From Pseudomonas chlororaphis subsp. chlororaphis (GTDB lineage Bacteria; Pseudomonadota; Gammaproteobacteria; Pseudomonadales; Pseudomonadaceae), in the NCBI RefSeq assembly GCF_003945765.1, contig NZ_CP027712.1, forward strand, positions 2,170,001 through 2,234,000: a stretch of DNA of 64,000 nt, given 5' to 3'. Of this stretch, positions 43,144 through 51,835 are shown in pieces; position 1 is the first letter of the stretch; every line of letters starts with the position of its first letter. The notes under the pieces were generated by a model that saw only the letters and a program-made list of their open reading frames with translations, was not told the origin of the DNA and made no database searches. A program made the translations under genes and the position numbers.

Positions 43144-44388
43144 ATGTTCAGACCGTTATCGATCTTTATCGGCACGCGCTATACCCGCGCCAAGCGCCGC
43201 AATCGCTTTGTTTCCTTCATCTCCATGACCTCGATGATCGGCCTCGCCCTGGGCGTGCTGGCGATGATCGTGGTGTTGTCGGTGATGAACGGTTTCCAGC
43301 GCGAAATGAGCTCGCGCATCCTCGGCATGGTGCCCCACGCCACCATCGTCGGCGTCAAACCGATCGACGACTGGCAGCCGGTGGCCGCCGCGGCGATGAA
43401 AAATCCCGAGGTGACGGCCGCGGTGCCGTTCACCGAGATGGAAGGCATGCTCTCCTACAAGGGCTCGATGCAGCCGATCCAGATCAGCGGCATCGACCCG
43501 GCCCAGGAAGGCAAGGTCTCCATCGTTGCCCAGCACATCGTGCAGGGCCGTCTGGATGCCTTGAAGCCGGGCGAGTTCGGGGTGGTGATCGGTGAGATCA
43601 CGGCACGGCGCTTCCGCCTGAATGTCGGCGACAAGCTGACCCTGATCGTGCCGGAAATCAGCTCCGCGCCGGGCGGCATCACCCCGCGCATGCAGCGCTT
43701 GAACGTAGTCGGGGTATTCAAGGTCGGGGCCGAGCTCGACGGTTCCATGGGCCTGATCCATGTGGCCGATGCCGCCGAGATGCAGCACTGGCAGCCGAAC
43801 CAGGTGCAGAGCGTGCGCCTGGCGGTCAAGGACCTGTACGCCGCGCCCAAGGTTTCCGGCGATATCGCGGCCAGCCTGGGCGCTGGCTTCAAGGCCGATG
43901 ACTGGACCCACACCCAGGGCAGCCTGTTCAGTGCGATGAAGATGGAAAAGACCATGATCGGCCTGTTGCTGTTGATGATCGTGGCCGTGGCCGCGTTCAA
44001 CATCATCGCCACGCTGATCATGGTGGTGAACGACAAAGGTGCGGACATCGCGATCCTGCGCACCATCGGCGCCACGCCACGGCAGATCATGGCGATTTTC
44101 ATGGTCCAGGGGACGGTGATTGGTATCGTCGGTACCTTGATCGGTGGCGTGCTGGGGGTGATCGCGGCGTTGAACGTCAGTGCACTGGTGGGGTGGCTGG
44201 AGCGGGTCAGCGGCCAGCACATCTTCAGTTCCGACGTGTACTTCGTCAGCAACCTGCCTTCCGAGCTGCAGGGCGGCGATGTGGCCCTGATCTGTACCGC
44301 GGGTTTCGTTCTGAGCTTCCTGGCGACCCTGTATCCAGCCTGGCGCGCGGCGAAGGTCGAGCCGGCGACTGCATTGCGTTATTCGTAA
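43144..44388 (+). CDS. lolE: Lipoprotein-releasing ABC permease LolE
   Basis: Second membrane subunit of LolCDE, 414 residues, with the same layout as LolC: N-terminal [19 protein letters not shown], periplasmic domain, and C-terminal [19 protein letters not shown]. The two share long near-identical stretches at both ends, as expected for paralogues. It starts at MFRPLSIFIG, 64 bases after lolD. Closed downstream by a 12-bp palindrome. Confidence 0.9.
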   Translation: MFRPLSIFIGTRYTRAKRRNRFVSFISMTSMIGLALGVLAMIVVLSVMNGFQREMSSRILGMVPHATIVGVKPIDDWQPVAAAAMKNPEVTAAVPFTEMEGMLSYKGSMQPIQISGIDPAQEGKVSIVAQHIVQGRLDALKPGEFGVVIGEITARRFRLNVGDKLTLIVPEISSAPGGITPRMQRLNVVGVFKVGAELDGSMGLIHVADAAEMQHWQPNQVQSVRLAVKDLYAAPKVSGDIAASLGAGFKADDWTHTQGSLFSAMKMEKTMIGLLLLMIVAVAAFNIIATLIMVVNDKGADIAILRTIGATPRQIMAIFMVQGTVIGIVGTLIGGVLGVIAALNVSALVGWLERVSGQHIFSSDVYFVSNLPSELQGGDVALICTAGFVLSFLATLYPAWRAAKVEPATALRYS

Positions 44389-44398
44389 TCTCGCTATC

Positions 44399-44433
44399 GC
44401 GAGCAAGCTCACTCCTCCGGGGAGCTTGCTCGC
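44399..44433. repeat. REP-like palindrome between lolE and copS
   Basis: GCGAGCAAGCTC and GAGCTTGCTCGC form a perfect 12-bp inverted repeat around ACTCCTCCGGG. This is the common fluorescens-group REP core. It lies between convergent genes, has no T-run, and marks the join between two PAO1-like blocks. Confidence 0.7.
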
Positions 44434-44443
44434 AACCCCTGCG

Positions 44444-45805
44444 CTAGTCCTGCCTCGGCAACTCAATCACAAAGCTCGTCCGGCCCTGCGCCGATTCGCA
44501 ACGAATCTGCCCGCCATGGGCGCGGATGATCGATTGAGTGATGGCCAGCCCCAAGCCTGCATGTTCACTGCTGCCTTCATGGCGCGCCGGGTCGGCGCGG
44601 TAGAAGCGGTCGAACAGCCGTGGCAAGCGTTCGGGCGCAATGCCTTCGCCGGTGTTTTCCACCCGCAGGTATGAACCCTTGGCGGTCTCGCCAAGTCGCA
44701 CCCGCACTTCGCCGCCGGCCGGGGTGAAGCACAGGGCGTTGTCCAGCAGGTTGGCAAGGGCGCGGCGCAACATGCTGCGGTCGCCCTGGATCTTCGCGCT
44801 GCCTTCGCGCCCGAGGGCGATACCGGCGTCTTCGGCCAGCGGCGTATAGAACTCTAGCAGCATGTCGGTTTCCTCACCCAGCTCCAGGGCTTCGCGCTTT
44901 GGCGTCAGCAGGCCGTGGTCGGCCTTGGCCAGGTAGAGCATGTCGTTGACCAGTTGGGCCATCCATTGCAGCTCTTCGAGGTTGCTGTGCAGGGCTTCGC
45001 GATAGTCTTCCAGCGCCCGTGGGCGGGTGAGGGTGACCTGGGTGTGGGTCAGCAGGTTCGACAGCGGGGTGCGCAGCTCATGGGCGATGTCCGCCGAGAA
45101 CGCGGAGAGGCGCTGGAAGGAGTCGTCCAGGCGCCCGAGCATGGCATTGAAGGCCTGGGCCAGTTCGGCCAGTTCGCCGGGCATCTGCTGCTCCGGCAGG
45201 CGCTGGGTCAGGGAGCTGGCGGACACGCCCGCGGCGACCTCGCTCATCCGCCGCAGCGGACGCAAGCCGCTGCGCGCGGCCCAGGCCCCGAGCAGCGCGG
45301 TGGCCAGCGCCGAGAGGCCGACGGTCAGCCAGATCAGGTGCTGCATACGCTGCAGAAAGTGCTGGTGGTGGGTGATGTCGAGCATCAGGGTCAGCTCTGG
45401 CGAGCCGGCCTGGCCAGGTTCCAGGGCCGCACTGTAGATGCGGTAGGCGGTACCGTCGTGTTGCAGGCTGTGCAGCCCGGTCGGCTGGGCCGGAGCGGCC
45501 GGCAACCCCTTGGCGCTGTCAAACCAGAGGGCGCCATCCGCGCCTGTGACCCGCAGCGTCAGGTCCGGTTGATGGCTGAGTTCATCCTGCAGCTGCGCCT
45601 TGCGTTCGGCAAAGCGTTGCGGGGTGTCGGCGCCCTGCAGCGCACTGCGCATGGCGATGAGCTTGCCTTCCAGCAGTTGCTGGTCGAGCTCAATGAAGTG
45701 CGCCTCGCTGGCGCGGCTGAACAGCACCCCGGCCAGCAGCGAAACCACCGCGGTGCAGCCGGCGAACAATAGGGCCAGGCGGCCACTCAGGGTCAAGCGG
45801 CGCAT
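44444..45805 (-). CDS. copS: Heavy-metal sensor histidine kinase CopS
   Basis: Inner-membrane sensor kinase of the CopS/CusS type, which senses periplasmic copper (here inferred from the neighbours). The 453 residues contain two membrane segments flanking a periplasmic domain (residues about 10-30 and 165-185), a HAMP linker, the H-box AHELRTPLSNLL near residue 240, the N-box LLDNALCFTP and the G-box AGLGLAI. Its start codon overlaps the copR stop by one base (TGATG), so the two are one unit. Confidence 0.88.
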   Translation of the reverse strand: MRRLTLSGRLALLFAGCTAVVSLLAGVLFSRASEAHFIELDQQLLEGKLIAMRSALQGADTPQRFAERKAQLQDELSHQPDLTLRVTGADGALWFDSAKGLPAAPAQPTGLHSLQHDGTAYRIYSAALEPGQAGSPELTLMLDITHHQHFLQRMQHLIWLTVGLSALATALLGAWAARSGLRPLRRMSEVAAGVSASSLTQRLPEQQMPGELAELAQAFNAMLGRLDDSFQRLSAFSADIAHELRTPLSNLLTHTQVTLTRPRALEDYREALHSNLEELQWMAQLVNDMLYLAKADHGLLTPKREALELGEETDMLLEFYTPLAEDAGIALGREGSAKIQGDRSMLRRALANLLDNALCFTPAGGEVRVRLGETAKGSYLRVENTGEGIAPERLPRLFDRFYRADPARHEGSSEHAGLGLAITQSIIRAHGGQIRCESAQGRTSFVIELPRQD

Positions 45806-46485
45806 CAGGCCTGGCGCTCTTCGAGCACGTAGCCCATACCGCGCACGGTGTGGATCAGCTTGTTCGGGTAATCGTCATCGATCTTCAGGCGCAGGCGGCG
45901 GATCGCCACCTCGATGACGTTGGTATCGCTGTCGAAGTTCATGTCCCAGACCTGAGAGGCGATCAGCGTCTTGGGCAGCACTTCGCCCTGGCGCCGCAGG
46001 AGCATTTCCAGCAGCGAGAACTCCTTGGCGGTGAGGTCGATGCGCTGGCCGTTGCGTTCGACCCGTCGGCGAATCAGGTCCAGGCGCAGGTCCGCCAGTT
46101 GCAGGGTGGTTTCCTGGGGCGTGGAGCTGCCGCGGCGCAGCAGGCTGCGGACCCGGGCCAGCAATTCGGAGAAGGCGAAAGGCTTGACCAGGTAATCGTC
46201 GGCGCCCAGTTCCAGGCCGTGGACCCGGTCTTCCACCGCATCGCGCGCGGTCAGGAACAGCACCGGGATCTCCAGCCCGGCGCCGCGCACGGCTTGCAGG
46301 ATCTGCCAGCCATCGCGGCCCGGCAGCATCACGTCGAGAATCAACAGGGAATAGTCGCCGGTCAACGCCAGGTGTTGCCCTGTGGTGCCATCGGCCACCA
46401 GCTCGGCGTTGAAGCCTGCCTCGCTCAGGCCCTGGCGCAGGTAGTGGCCGGTTTTCGGTTGGTCTTCGACGATCAGCAGTTTCAT
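45805..46485 (-). CDS. copR: Response regulator CopR (OmpR family)
   Basis: DNA-binding response regulator of 226 residues: receiver domain with phospho-acceptor Asp51 in [10 protein letters not shown], and a winged-helix C-terminal domain with [14 protein letters not shown]. Partner of CopS. Copper control is inferred from the divergent cupredoxin gene and from a CusR-type box between the two genes; CopRS-PA2807 has the same arrangement in PAO1 as I recall. Confidence 0.9.
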   Translation of the reverse strand: MKLLIVEDQPKTGHYLRQGLSEAGFNAELVADGTTGQHLALTGDYSLLILDVMLPGRDGWQILQAVRGAGLEIPVLFLTARDAVEDRVHGLELGADDYLVKPFAFSELLARVRSLLRRGSSTPQETTLQLADLRLDLIRRRVERNGQRIDLTAKEFSLLEMLLRRQGEVLPKTLIASQVWDMNFDSDTNVIEVAIRRLRLKIDDDYPNKLIHTVRGMGYVLEERQA

Positions 46486-46548
46486 GGGCGGCTCATGGCA
46501 AATGGAACGCGGGCTTTATACCCTGGGTGACGGCCGCAGGACACAAGC

Positions 46549-46562
46549 TGACAAAGTTGTAA
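46549..46562. promoter_or_regulatory. CusR/CopR-type binding box
   Basis: TGACAA-AG-TTGTAA differs from the E. coli CusR core TGACAA-NN-TTGTCA at one base. It lies in the 155-base gap between copR and the divergent cupredoxin gene, 78 bases before the latter's start, where a copper-response activator would bind. Confidence 0.7.
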
Positions 46563-46640
46563 TCTAGCAGTCAGCCAGCTGGCAGCGCTGCGGCCTTAGA
46601 GTTTCACACAAGCTGAACCTCATCTTATTGGAGTGCGATT

Positions 46641-47195
46641 ATGTTTTTGCCCAAGGGTGTTTTACCTCGTTCGTTGACGCTGGCCGCGTGTTTGCTGGCA
46701 TTGGGTGCGCCGGCCTGGGCATCGCCGACGCAGACCTACGATTTCGGTCAGGCGGCCCCGGCGGCCAAGGCCACGCGTACGGTGGAAGTGGTCATGAACG
46801 ACATGTCCTACACCCCCAAGAGCCTGGACATCAAGGCTGGCGAAACCGTGCGTTTTGTCTTGATCAACAAGGGCCAGTTGCTGCATGAGCTCAATCTCGG
46901 TACCGCGACCATGCATGCCGAGCACCAGCAGGAAATGCTGAAGATGCAGCAGAGCGGCATGCTCACGCCCACCGCGATGAAGAACATGCCCGCCGGGGCC
47001 ATGGATCACGCCGCCATGGGCCATGGCGCGATGCCCGGCATGACGCACGACGACCCGAACAGCGTGCTGGTAGAGCCAGGCAAGACCGCTGAGCTGACCT
47101 GGACCTTCAGCAAGGCCGGCAGCCTGGAGTTCGCCTGCAATATCCCGGGGCACTATCAGGCAGGCATGGTCGGCAAGCTGACGGTCAGCCAGTAA
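46641..47195 (+). CDS. Periplasmic cupredoxin with Met/His-rich loop, copper tolerance
   Basis: A 184-residue exported blue-copper-type protein. A signal peptide ends ALGAPAWA before SPTQTYDFG. The type 1 copper ligands are His82 (LLHELN), Cys166, His171 and Met176 (FACNIPGHYQAGM). Between them a loop at about residues 91-135 holds many Met and His residues, e.g. MDHAAMGHGAMPGM, suited to Cu(I) binding. TTGGAGTGCGATT precedes the ATG. It is divergent from copR with a CusR-like box between, so copper-induced. Related proteins (CopI, PA2807) protect the periplasm from copper. Confidence 0.88.
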   Translation: MFLPKGVLPRSLTLAACLLALGAPAWASPTQTYDFGQAAPAAKATRTVEVVMNDMSYTPKSLDIKAGETVRFVLINKGQLLHELNLGTATMHAEHQQEMLKMQQSGMLTPTAMKNMPAGAMDHAAMGHGAMPGMTHDDPNSVLVEPGKTAELTWTFSKAGSLEFACNIPGHYQAGMVGKLTVSQ

Positions 47196-47229
47196 GCGCC
47201 TGGGACTCAAAGGCGGAGGCAAAGACTGA

Positions 47230-47235
47230 TAGAAT
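47230..47235 (+). promoter_or_regulatory. Promoter -10 box (TAGAAT) of queF
   Basis: TAGAAT in the context CTGATAGAATCG, 29 bases before the queF start. The -35 is weak. I see no preQ1 riboswitch in the 68-base leader. Confidence 0.5.
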
Positions 47236-47263
47236 CGCCTGATTCTTCAGTCAGGTTTCCGCC

Positions 47264-48094
47264 ATGCATCCCGCAGCCGAACATTCGCCGCTGGGCAAGT
47301 CCAGTGAATACGTCTCCACCTACACGCCATCCTTGCTGTTCCCAATCCCGCGGGCGGCAAAATGGGCCGAGCTGGGTCTGAGCGCCGACACCCTGCCTTA
47401 TAAAGGCGTGGACTTCTGGAACTGCTTCGAGCTGTCCTGGCTGTTGCCCTCCGGCAAGCCGGTGGTGGCCATCGCTGAGTTCAGCATTCCGGCTGACTCA
47501 CCGAACATCATCGAGTCGAAGTCGTTCAAGCTGTACCTCAACTCGCTGAACCAGACTCCTTTCGCGGATCGCCAGAGCCTGGAGGAAACCTTGCGTGCCG
47601 ACCTCTCTGCGGCGGCCGGCAAGCCGGTGGGCGTGCGCATCCGCAGCCTGGGCGAAGTGGAGGCGGAAGGTGTGGTGGCCTTGCCGGGTGCCTGCATCGA
47701 CGAGCTGGATATCAGCGTCAGCAGCTATGAACACCCGCGTCCGGAGTTGCTGCAGTGCGACAGGTCGCGGATCGTCGAGGAGAGCGTGCACAGCCATCTG
47801 CTCAAATCCAATTGCCCGGTCACCAGCCAGCCGGACTGGGGCAGCGTGGTGGTGGAGTACCGTGGTCCGGCGCTGGACCACGCCAGCCTGCTGGCCTACC
47901 TGGTGAGCTTCCGCCAGCACTCGGATTTCCATGAGCAATGCGTGGAGCGGATCTTCCTCGACCTGCAGCGTTTGCTGCAGCCGGAGAAGCTGACGGTGTA
48001 CGCGCGTTATGTGCGTCGTGGTGGACTGGACATCAACCCGTATCGCAGCACCGAAACCGCGAGTTTCGCCAACTTTCGACTGGTTCGCCAGTAA
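47264..48094 (+). CDS. queF: NADPH-dependent 7-cyano-7-deazaguanine reductase QueF
   Basis: QueF reduces preQ0 to preQ1 in queuosine tRNA biosynthesis. The 276-residue length is that of the long, two-domain QueF form. The family motif [11 protein letters not shown] is near residues 84-94, and the catalytic cysteine is Cys184 in [13 protein letters not shown]. It has its own -10 box and a strong terminator, so it is probably a single-gene unit next to the cupredoxin gene. Confidence 0.95.
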   Translation: MHPAAEHSPLGKSSEYVSTYTPSLLFPIPRAAKWAELGLSADTLPYKGVDFWNCFELSWLLPSGKPVVAIAEFSIPADSPNIIESKSFKLYLNSLNQTPFADRQSLEETLRADLSAAAGKPVGVRIRSLGEVEAEGVVALPGACIDELDISVSSYEHPRPELLQCDRSRIVEESVHSHLLKSNCPVTSQPDWGSVVVEYRGPALDHASLLAYLVSFRQHSDFHEQCVERIFLDLQRLLQPEKLTVYARYVRRGGLDINPYRSTETASFANFRLVRQ

Positions 48095-48096
48095 TG

Positions 48097-48127
48097 AAAA
48101 GCCCCGCTCTGGTAGCGGGGCTTTTTT
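48097..48127 (+). terminator. Intrinsic terminator of queF
   Basis: AAAAGCCCCGCT and AGCGGGGCTTTTTT arms with a 5-base loop. A-runs on the left also make it usable for the convergent gene at 48140. Confidence 0.9.
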
Positions 48128-48139
48128 GTCTGTAAGGGG

Positions 48140-48403
48140 TTAAATCCCCATGTTGCCGAGAGTTTGCACGATGTTGCGCAAGGTGCCGGCAATGGCGGGG
48201 TGTTCAAGCTCGAAGCGTTCGACGGCGAGGTTGACCCCGTCGGCCAGGCTGGTGTCCTGGGTGGCGTTTTCCAGTTTGAGCTCGAGCTCGATCTGTTGCA
48301 TCAACTCCTGCAGATTGGCGCGTTCTGCTTCCGAAAGCGGTGGGTTCTGCTCCAATTGCTCGCGCAGGGTATTGAGCTGTTCTTGCAGTTCGCGGGCAGG
48401 CAT
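48140..48403 (-). CDS. DUF4404 family protein
   Basis: An 87-residue acidic, mainly helical protein: a coiled-coil-like N-terminus (ELQEQLNTLREQLEQNPPLS), then LQELMQQIELELKLE, and a C-terminal FELEHPAIAGTLRNIVQTLG. This matches DUF4404 as I know it. Function unknown, cytoplasmic. AAGGGAGAACGCC precedes the ATG. Convergent with queF. Confidence 0.8.
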   Translation of the reverse strand: MPARELQEQLNTLREQLEQNPPLSEAERANLQELMQQIELELKLENATQDTSLADGVNLAVERFELEHPAIAGTLRNIVQTLGNMGI

Positions 48404-48516
48404 GGCGTTCTCCCTTCATTGATAGGCACAGCCATGGACCGCGCCGATTCGCTAAAGGTCCATGTCTGAGGCTTAGCGTAATCCACTCGCGGGCAATGTG
48501 CATGATCTTGATCAAG

Positions 48517-49134
48517 TCAGGGTTTTTCACCTTTCTGGCGACGCTGGCCGATATCGGCCAGGCAGGTTGGCAGCTCGCCCAGATGGTCGATCACCGAGTG
48601 CACGCCGAGGCTGAATAGATGCAGGGTGACCTTGCCACGCTTGAGCTCGCGCTCCTGCTGGCTCAGTGCCTGCCATTGCGTCGGACTCATGCCGCAGAGC
48701 GAACCGCAGGATGCCAGGCCGATGGTCCACAGGCCGGCGTTGAGGCCAGATTGCAGCAGGCGCGGTTCGCCGCTAACCAGCACGCAGCCGTCCAGGCGGC
48801 TGACATTCAGGGCCATCAGAGCCTGCCAGCAGGCATCGGGAGCCGGCCAGCGGGAGCCTGTGTTGGGGGAGGGGGTGACCCAGTCGGGTAGTGAACTTGC
48901 CAGGTGCTGGCTGAGGGGGGCGGGCAACTCGTCGAGCCAGGCGCAGGGCACGCCCTGGTGCTGCAGGCTGTGCAGAATGTCCAGGGCGCCGTGAGTGGCA
49001 TGGGCCTGTTCCAGAGGGTGGTCGGCGCTATGCAGGCGCATCCGCGCACCGAAATCCACCAGGCAACCGCTGAGGCCAAAGAGCACGGCGGTCAAGGTGG
49101 GGGCGGATACAGGCAAGGCTTCGGCGTGAGGCAT
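48517..49134 (-). CDS. Phosphonatase-like HAD protein lacking the catalytic aspartates
   Basis: A 205-residue protein whose C-terminal half, SGLNAGLWTIGLASCGSLCG then the QWQALSQQERELKRG helix and HSVIDHLGELP, clearly follows phosphonoacetaldehyde hydrolase (PhnX). But HAD motif I, normally DxD after a hydrophobic strand, reads AVLFGLSGCLVD: both aspartates are gone. The later metal-binding GDxxxD is SGEPRLL. It is therefore most likely not a hydrolase. The ATG at 49134 follows AGGGACGTCACG. A PhnX-like gene (PA2803) lies in the same PAO1 region as I recall. A binding or regulatory role is possible. Confidence 0.75.
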   Translation of the reverse strand: MPHAEALPVSAPTLTAVLFGLSGCLVDFGARMRLHSADHPLEQAHATHGALDILHSLQHQGVPCAWLDELPAPLSQHLASSLPDWVTPSPNTGSRWPAPDACWQALMALNVSRLDGCVLVSGEPRLLQSGLNAGLWTIGLASCGSLCGMSPTQWQALSQQERELKRGKVTLHLFSLGVHSVIDHLGELPTCLADIGQRRQKGEKP

Positions 49135-49335
49135 CGTGACGTCCCTGAAATACCTCGCAAGAGTATCGACGACAGATGACCGTTGGATGACATCCCTGTG
49201 AACAGGCCATGCAAACGAGGGGGAGAGGGCGAAGCACTGCACCAGTGCTGCATAAATGGATATATCCGACTTATACTAGCGCGCTTACCGCCAGGGCATA
49301 GCGCCCGCGACAGTACAATCCAAGGAGTTTCTGCT

Positions 49336-50019
49336 ATGCGCTGGAGCAATCGTCTCGCTCAGCTTATGTGTGCCGGCATGCTGCTGGTGCCGGTTATGAC
49401 CCACGCTGCGGAAGACGATCCGTGGGAAAGCATCAACCGCCCGATCTTCACGTTCAACGACACCATCGACACCTATGCGCTGAAACCTCTGGCGCAAGGT
49501 TATCAGGCAGTAACGCCGCAGTTTCTCGAAGACGGCATTCACAACTTCTTCCGTAATATCGGTGATGTCGGCAACCTGGCCAACGATATCCTGCAAGCCA
49601 AGCCCCATGCCGCTGCCGTCGACACCGCGCGGCTGTTGATGAACACCACCATCGGTGTGGCGGGTTTCTTCGATGTGGGCACCAAGATGGGCTTGCAACG
49701 TAACGATGAAGACTTCGGCCAGACCCTGGGTTACTGGGGCGTCGGCAGTGGTCCTTACGTGATGCTGCCGTTCTTCGGTCCGAGCACCCTGCGCGATGCG
49801 CCGGCCAAGTATGTGGACAGCTTCACCGACGGTTACCGTTATGTGAACGACGTGCCGGTGCGTAACAGCGTGTTTGCCCTGGAGGTCGTCGACACCCGCG
49901 CGAGCCTGCTGTCGAGCGAGAAGCTGATCAGTGGCGACAAGTACACCTTCATTCGCAATGCGTACCTGCAGAACCGCGAATTCAAGGTCAAGGACGGCAA
50001 GGTCGAAGACGATTTTTAA
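49336..50019 (+). CDS. mlaA: Phospholipid-trafficking outer-membrane protein MlaA (VacJ)
   Basis: MlaA removes misplaced phospholipids from the outer leaflet of the outer membrane and passes them to MlaC. The 227-residue product shows the family core DPWESINRPIFTFND, FFRNIGDVGNLANDIL, GVAGFFDVGTKMGL and the GPSTLRDA block. The signal peptide ends PVMTHA before AEDDPW and has no lipobox cysteine, unlike the E. coli lipoprotein. CAAGGAGTTTCTGCT precedes the ATG at 49336, after a -10-like TATACT at 49272. Confidence 0.92.
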   Translation: MRWSNRLAQLMCAGMLLVPVMTHAAEDDPWESINRPIFTFNDTIDTYALKPLAQGYQAVTPQFLEDGIHNFFRNIGDVGNLANDILQAKPHAAAVDTARLLMNTTIGVAGFFDVGTKMGLQRNDEDFGQTLGYWGVGSGPYVMLPFFGPSTLRDAPAKYVDSFTDGYRYVNDVPVRNSVFALEVVDTRASLLSSEKLISGDKYTFIRNAYLQNREFKVKDGKVEDDF

Positions 50020-50033
50020 GCGACCTGTCCATG

Positions 50034-50063
50034 AAAAAGGCGGCCCTTGGGGCCGCCTTTTTT
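50034..50063. terminator. Bidirectional terminator between mlaA and the PilZ gene
   Basis: AAAAAGGCGGCC and GGCCGCCTTTTTT arms with a 5-base loop, T-runs on both strands. Confidence 0.9.
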
Positions 50064-50076
50064 GTTGATCTTAGAA

Positions 50077-50376
50077 TCAGTTCATCTTCAGGATTGTAAG
50101 GCCAAGTTTCTGGCCGTTACCTTCCAGCTCGGTGATCCAGACCACTTCGGTGTCCGCTTCCAGTCCCCTGAGGGCGGCGTGCTCGGAATCGATACGCACG
50201 CTGAGCTGATCGCCGACCTTGAATGAGCGCGGAGCCTGAACCTGCATGCCACCGCTGGAAAGGTCGATGCAGACGGCCGCAATCACCTGGCCCTGGTGGA
50301 TTAGCGTGACCTCTGCATCCACTCGCATGCGGATGTAATCGCGCTTTTCACTGTAGTCACGATCGTTTGGGCTCAT
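50077..50376 (-). CDS. Single-domain PilZ c-di-GMP-binding protein
   Basis: A 99-residue protein made of one PilZ domain. Both c-di-GMP motifs are present: RxxxR as RDYIR in EKRDYIRMRV near residue 13, and DxSxxG as DLSSGG near residue 46. The ATG at 50376 follows TTGGAGCCT. Target unknown; single-domain PilZ proteins often act on motility or exopolysaccharide. Divergent from rssB. Confidence 0.88.
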   Translation of the reverse strand: MSPNDRDYSEKRDYIRMRVDAEVTLIHQGQVIAAVCIDLSSGGMQVQAPRSFKVGDQLSVRIDSEHAALRGLEADTEVVWITELEGNGQKLGLTILKMN

Positions 50377-50653
50377 AGGCTCCAACCTGCGTTTAAGTTG
50401 CGGATTTGCCTGTTCTTATAACTCCCGGTGATTTGAGGTGTAAAGACGTCCGGCGACCATCGGCATGAGCTTGAAACGCCCCGCGGATGGGAGTACCGTC
50501 TGCGCCTTAGAAGGGCACCTCTGATGGTCGAGCGTGCAGGGCTACGGGCCCTGACTCCATTTCCAGAGTGGCTAGAAAGCGAATCCAGTAGTGTGTGTCC
50601 AGGCCTCGTGCCCAGCCACCTACGCCAACCTAATTCTGGCGCCGTTTGCCCAC

Positions 50654-51835
50654 ATGCCAAAAACCAGTGCCACGCTGCTGATAATCGATGACGACGAAGT
50701 AGTGCGCGCGAGCCTCGCGGCCTATTTGGAAGACAGTGGCTTCAGCGTCCTGCAGGCCAGTAACGGTCAGCAGGGACTTCAGGTGTTCGAGCAGGAAAAG
50801 CCCGACTTGGTGATCTGCGATCTGCGCATGCCGCAGATGGGTGGCCTCGAACTTATCCGTCAGGTAACCGACATCGAACCGCAAACCCCGGTCATCGTGG
50901 TTTCCGGTGCCGGTGTGATGAACGATGCCGTCGAGGCCTTGCGCCTGGGCGCGGCGGACTACCTGATCAAGCCGCTGGAAGACCTCGCGGTGCTGGAGCA
51001 CTCGGTGCGCCGGGCCCTGGATCGCGCGCGCCTGCTGCTGGAAAACCAGCGCTACCGGGAGAAGCTGGAAGCCGCCAACCGCGAGCTCGAAGCCAGCCTG
51101 AGCCTGCTGCAGGAAGATCAGAACGCCGGGCGCCAGGTGCAGATGAACATGCTGCCGGTGAGCCCATGGACCATTGATGAGTTCAAGTTCGCGCACCAGA
51201 TCATTCCGTCGTTGTACCTGTCCGGCGATTTCGTCGACTACTTTCGTGTCGACGAGCGCCGCGTAGCCTTTTACCTGGCGGATGTTTCCGGGCATGGTGC
51301 GTCTTCGGCCTTTGTCACGGTGCTGCTCAAGTTCATGACCACGCGCTTGCTGTTCGAGTCCAAGCGCAACGGCACTTTGCCGGAATTCAAGCCGTCGGAA
51401 GTCCTGGGCCATATCAACCGTGGCCTGATCAGCTGTAAGCTGGGCAAACACGTGACAATGGTCGGTGGCGTCATCGACGAGGAGACGGGCTTGTTGACCT
51501 ATAGCATTGGCGGACACCTGCCATTGCCTGTGTTGTACACGCCAGACAGTGTGCGTTACCTGGAAGGGCGGGGTCTGCCGGTAGGCTTGTTCAATGAAGC
51601 CACCTATGAAGACCACATTCTGGAACTGCCTCCGAGCTTCAGCTTGACGCTGATGTCTGATGGCATTCTGGACCTTTTGCCGGAACCCACACTCAAAGAG
51701 AAAGAGGCCGCCTTACCTGATCGGGTGAGAACGGCCAGCGGCAGCCTGGATGGTCTGCGGCAGGTTTTTGGATTGGCCACGCTAGGGGAGATGCCGGATG
51801 ATATCGCCCTGTTGGTGTTGAGCAGGAATCTTTAA
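50654..51835 (+). CDS. rssB: Response regulator with PP2C phosphatase domain, RssB
   Basis: A 393-residue two-domain protein: an N-terminal receiver (phospho-acceptor Asp56 in LVICDLRMP), a helical linker (ENQRYREKLEAANRELEAS near 140), and a SpoIIE/PP2C-type phosphatase with SLYLSGDFVDYF and ADVSGHGASSAF near 215-230. In Pseudomonas RssB controls RpoS level, together with the anti-anti-sigma partner RssC encoded next. The ATG at 50654 is used; the longer frame from 50591 has no support. Overlaps rssC by one base (TAATG). Confidence 0.88.
   Translation: MPKTSATLLIIDDDEVVRASLAAYLEDSGFSVLQASNGQQGLQVFEQEKPDLVICDLRMPQMGGLELIRQVTDIEPQTPVIVVSGAGVMNDAVEALRLGAADYLIKPLEDLAVLEHSVRRALDRARLLLENQRYREKLEAANRELEASLSLLQEDQNAGRQVQMNMLPVSPWTIDEFKFAHQIIPSLYLSGDFVDYFRVDERRVAFYLADVSGHGASSAFVTVLLKFMTTRLLFESKRNGTLPEFKPSEVLGHINRGLISCKLGKHVTMVGGVIDEETGLLTYSIGGHLPLPVLYTPDSVRYLEGRGLPVGLFNEATYEDHILELPPSFSLTLMSDGILDLLPEPTLKEKEAALPDRVRTASGSLDGLRQVFGLATLGEMPDDIALLVLSRNL

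Noticed and set aside
47196..47263. Possible preQ1 riboswitch before queF
   Set aside because: The leader is only 68 bases, has a -10 box inside it and lacks the preQ1 aptamer pattern (C-rich loop and A-rich tail).
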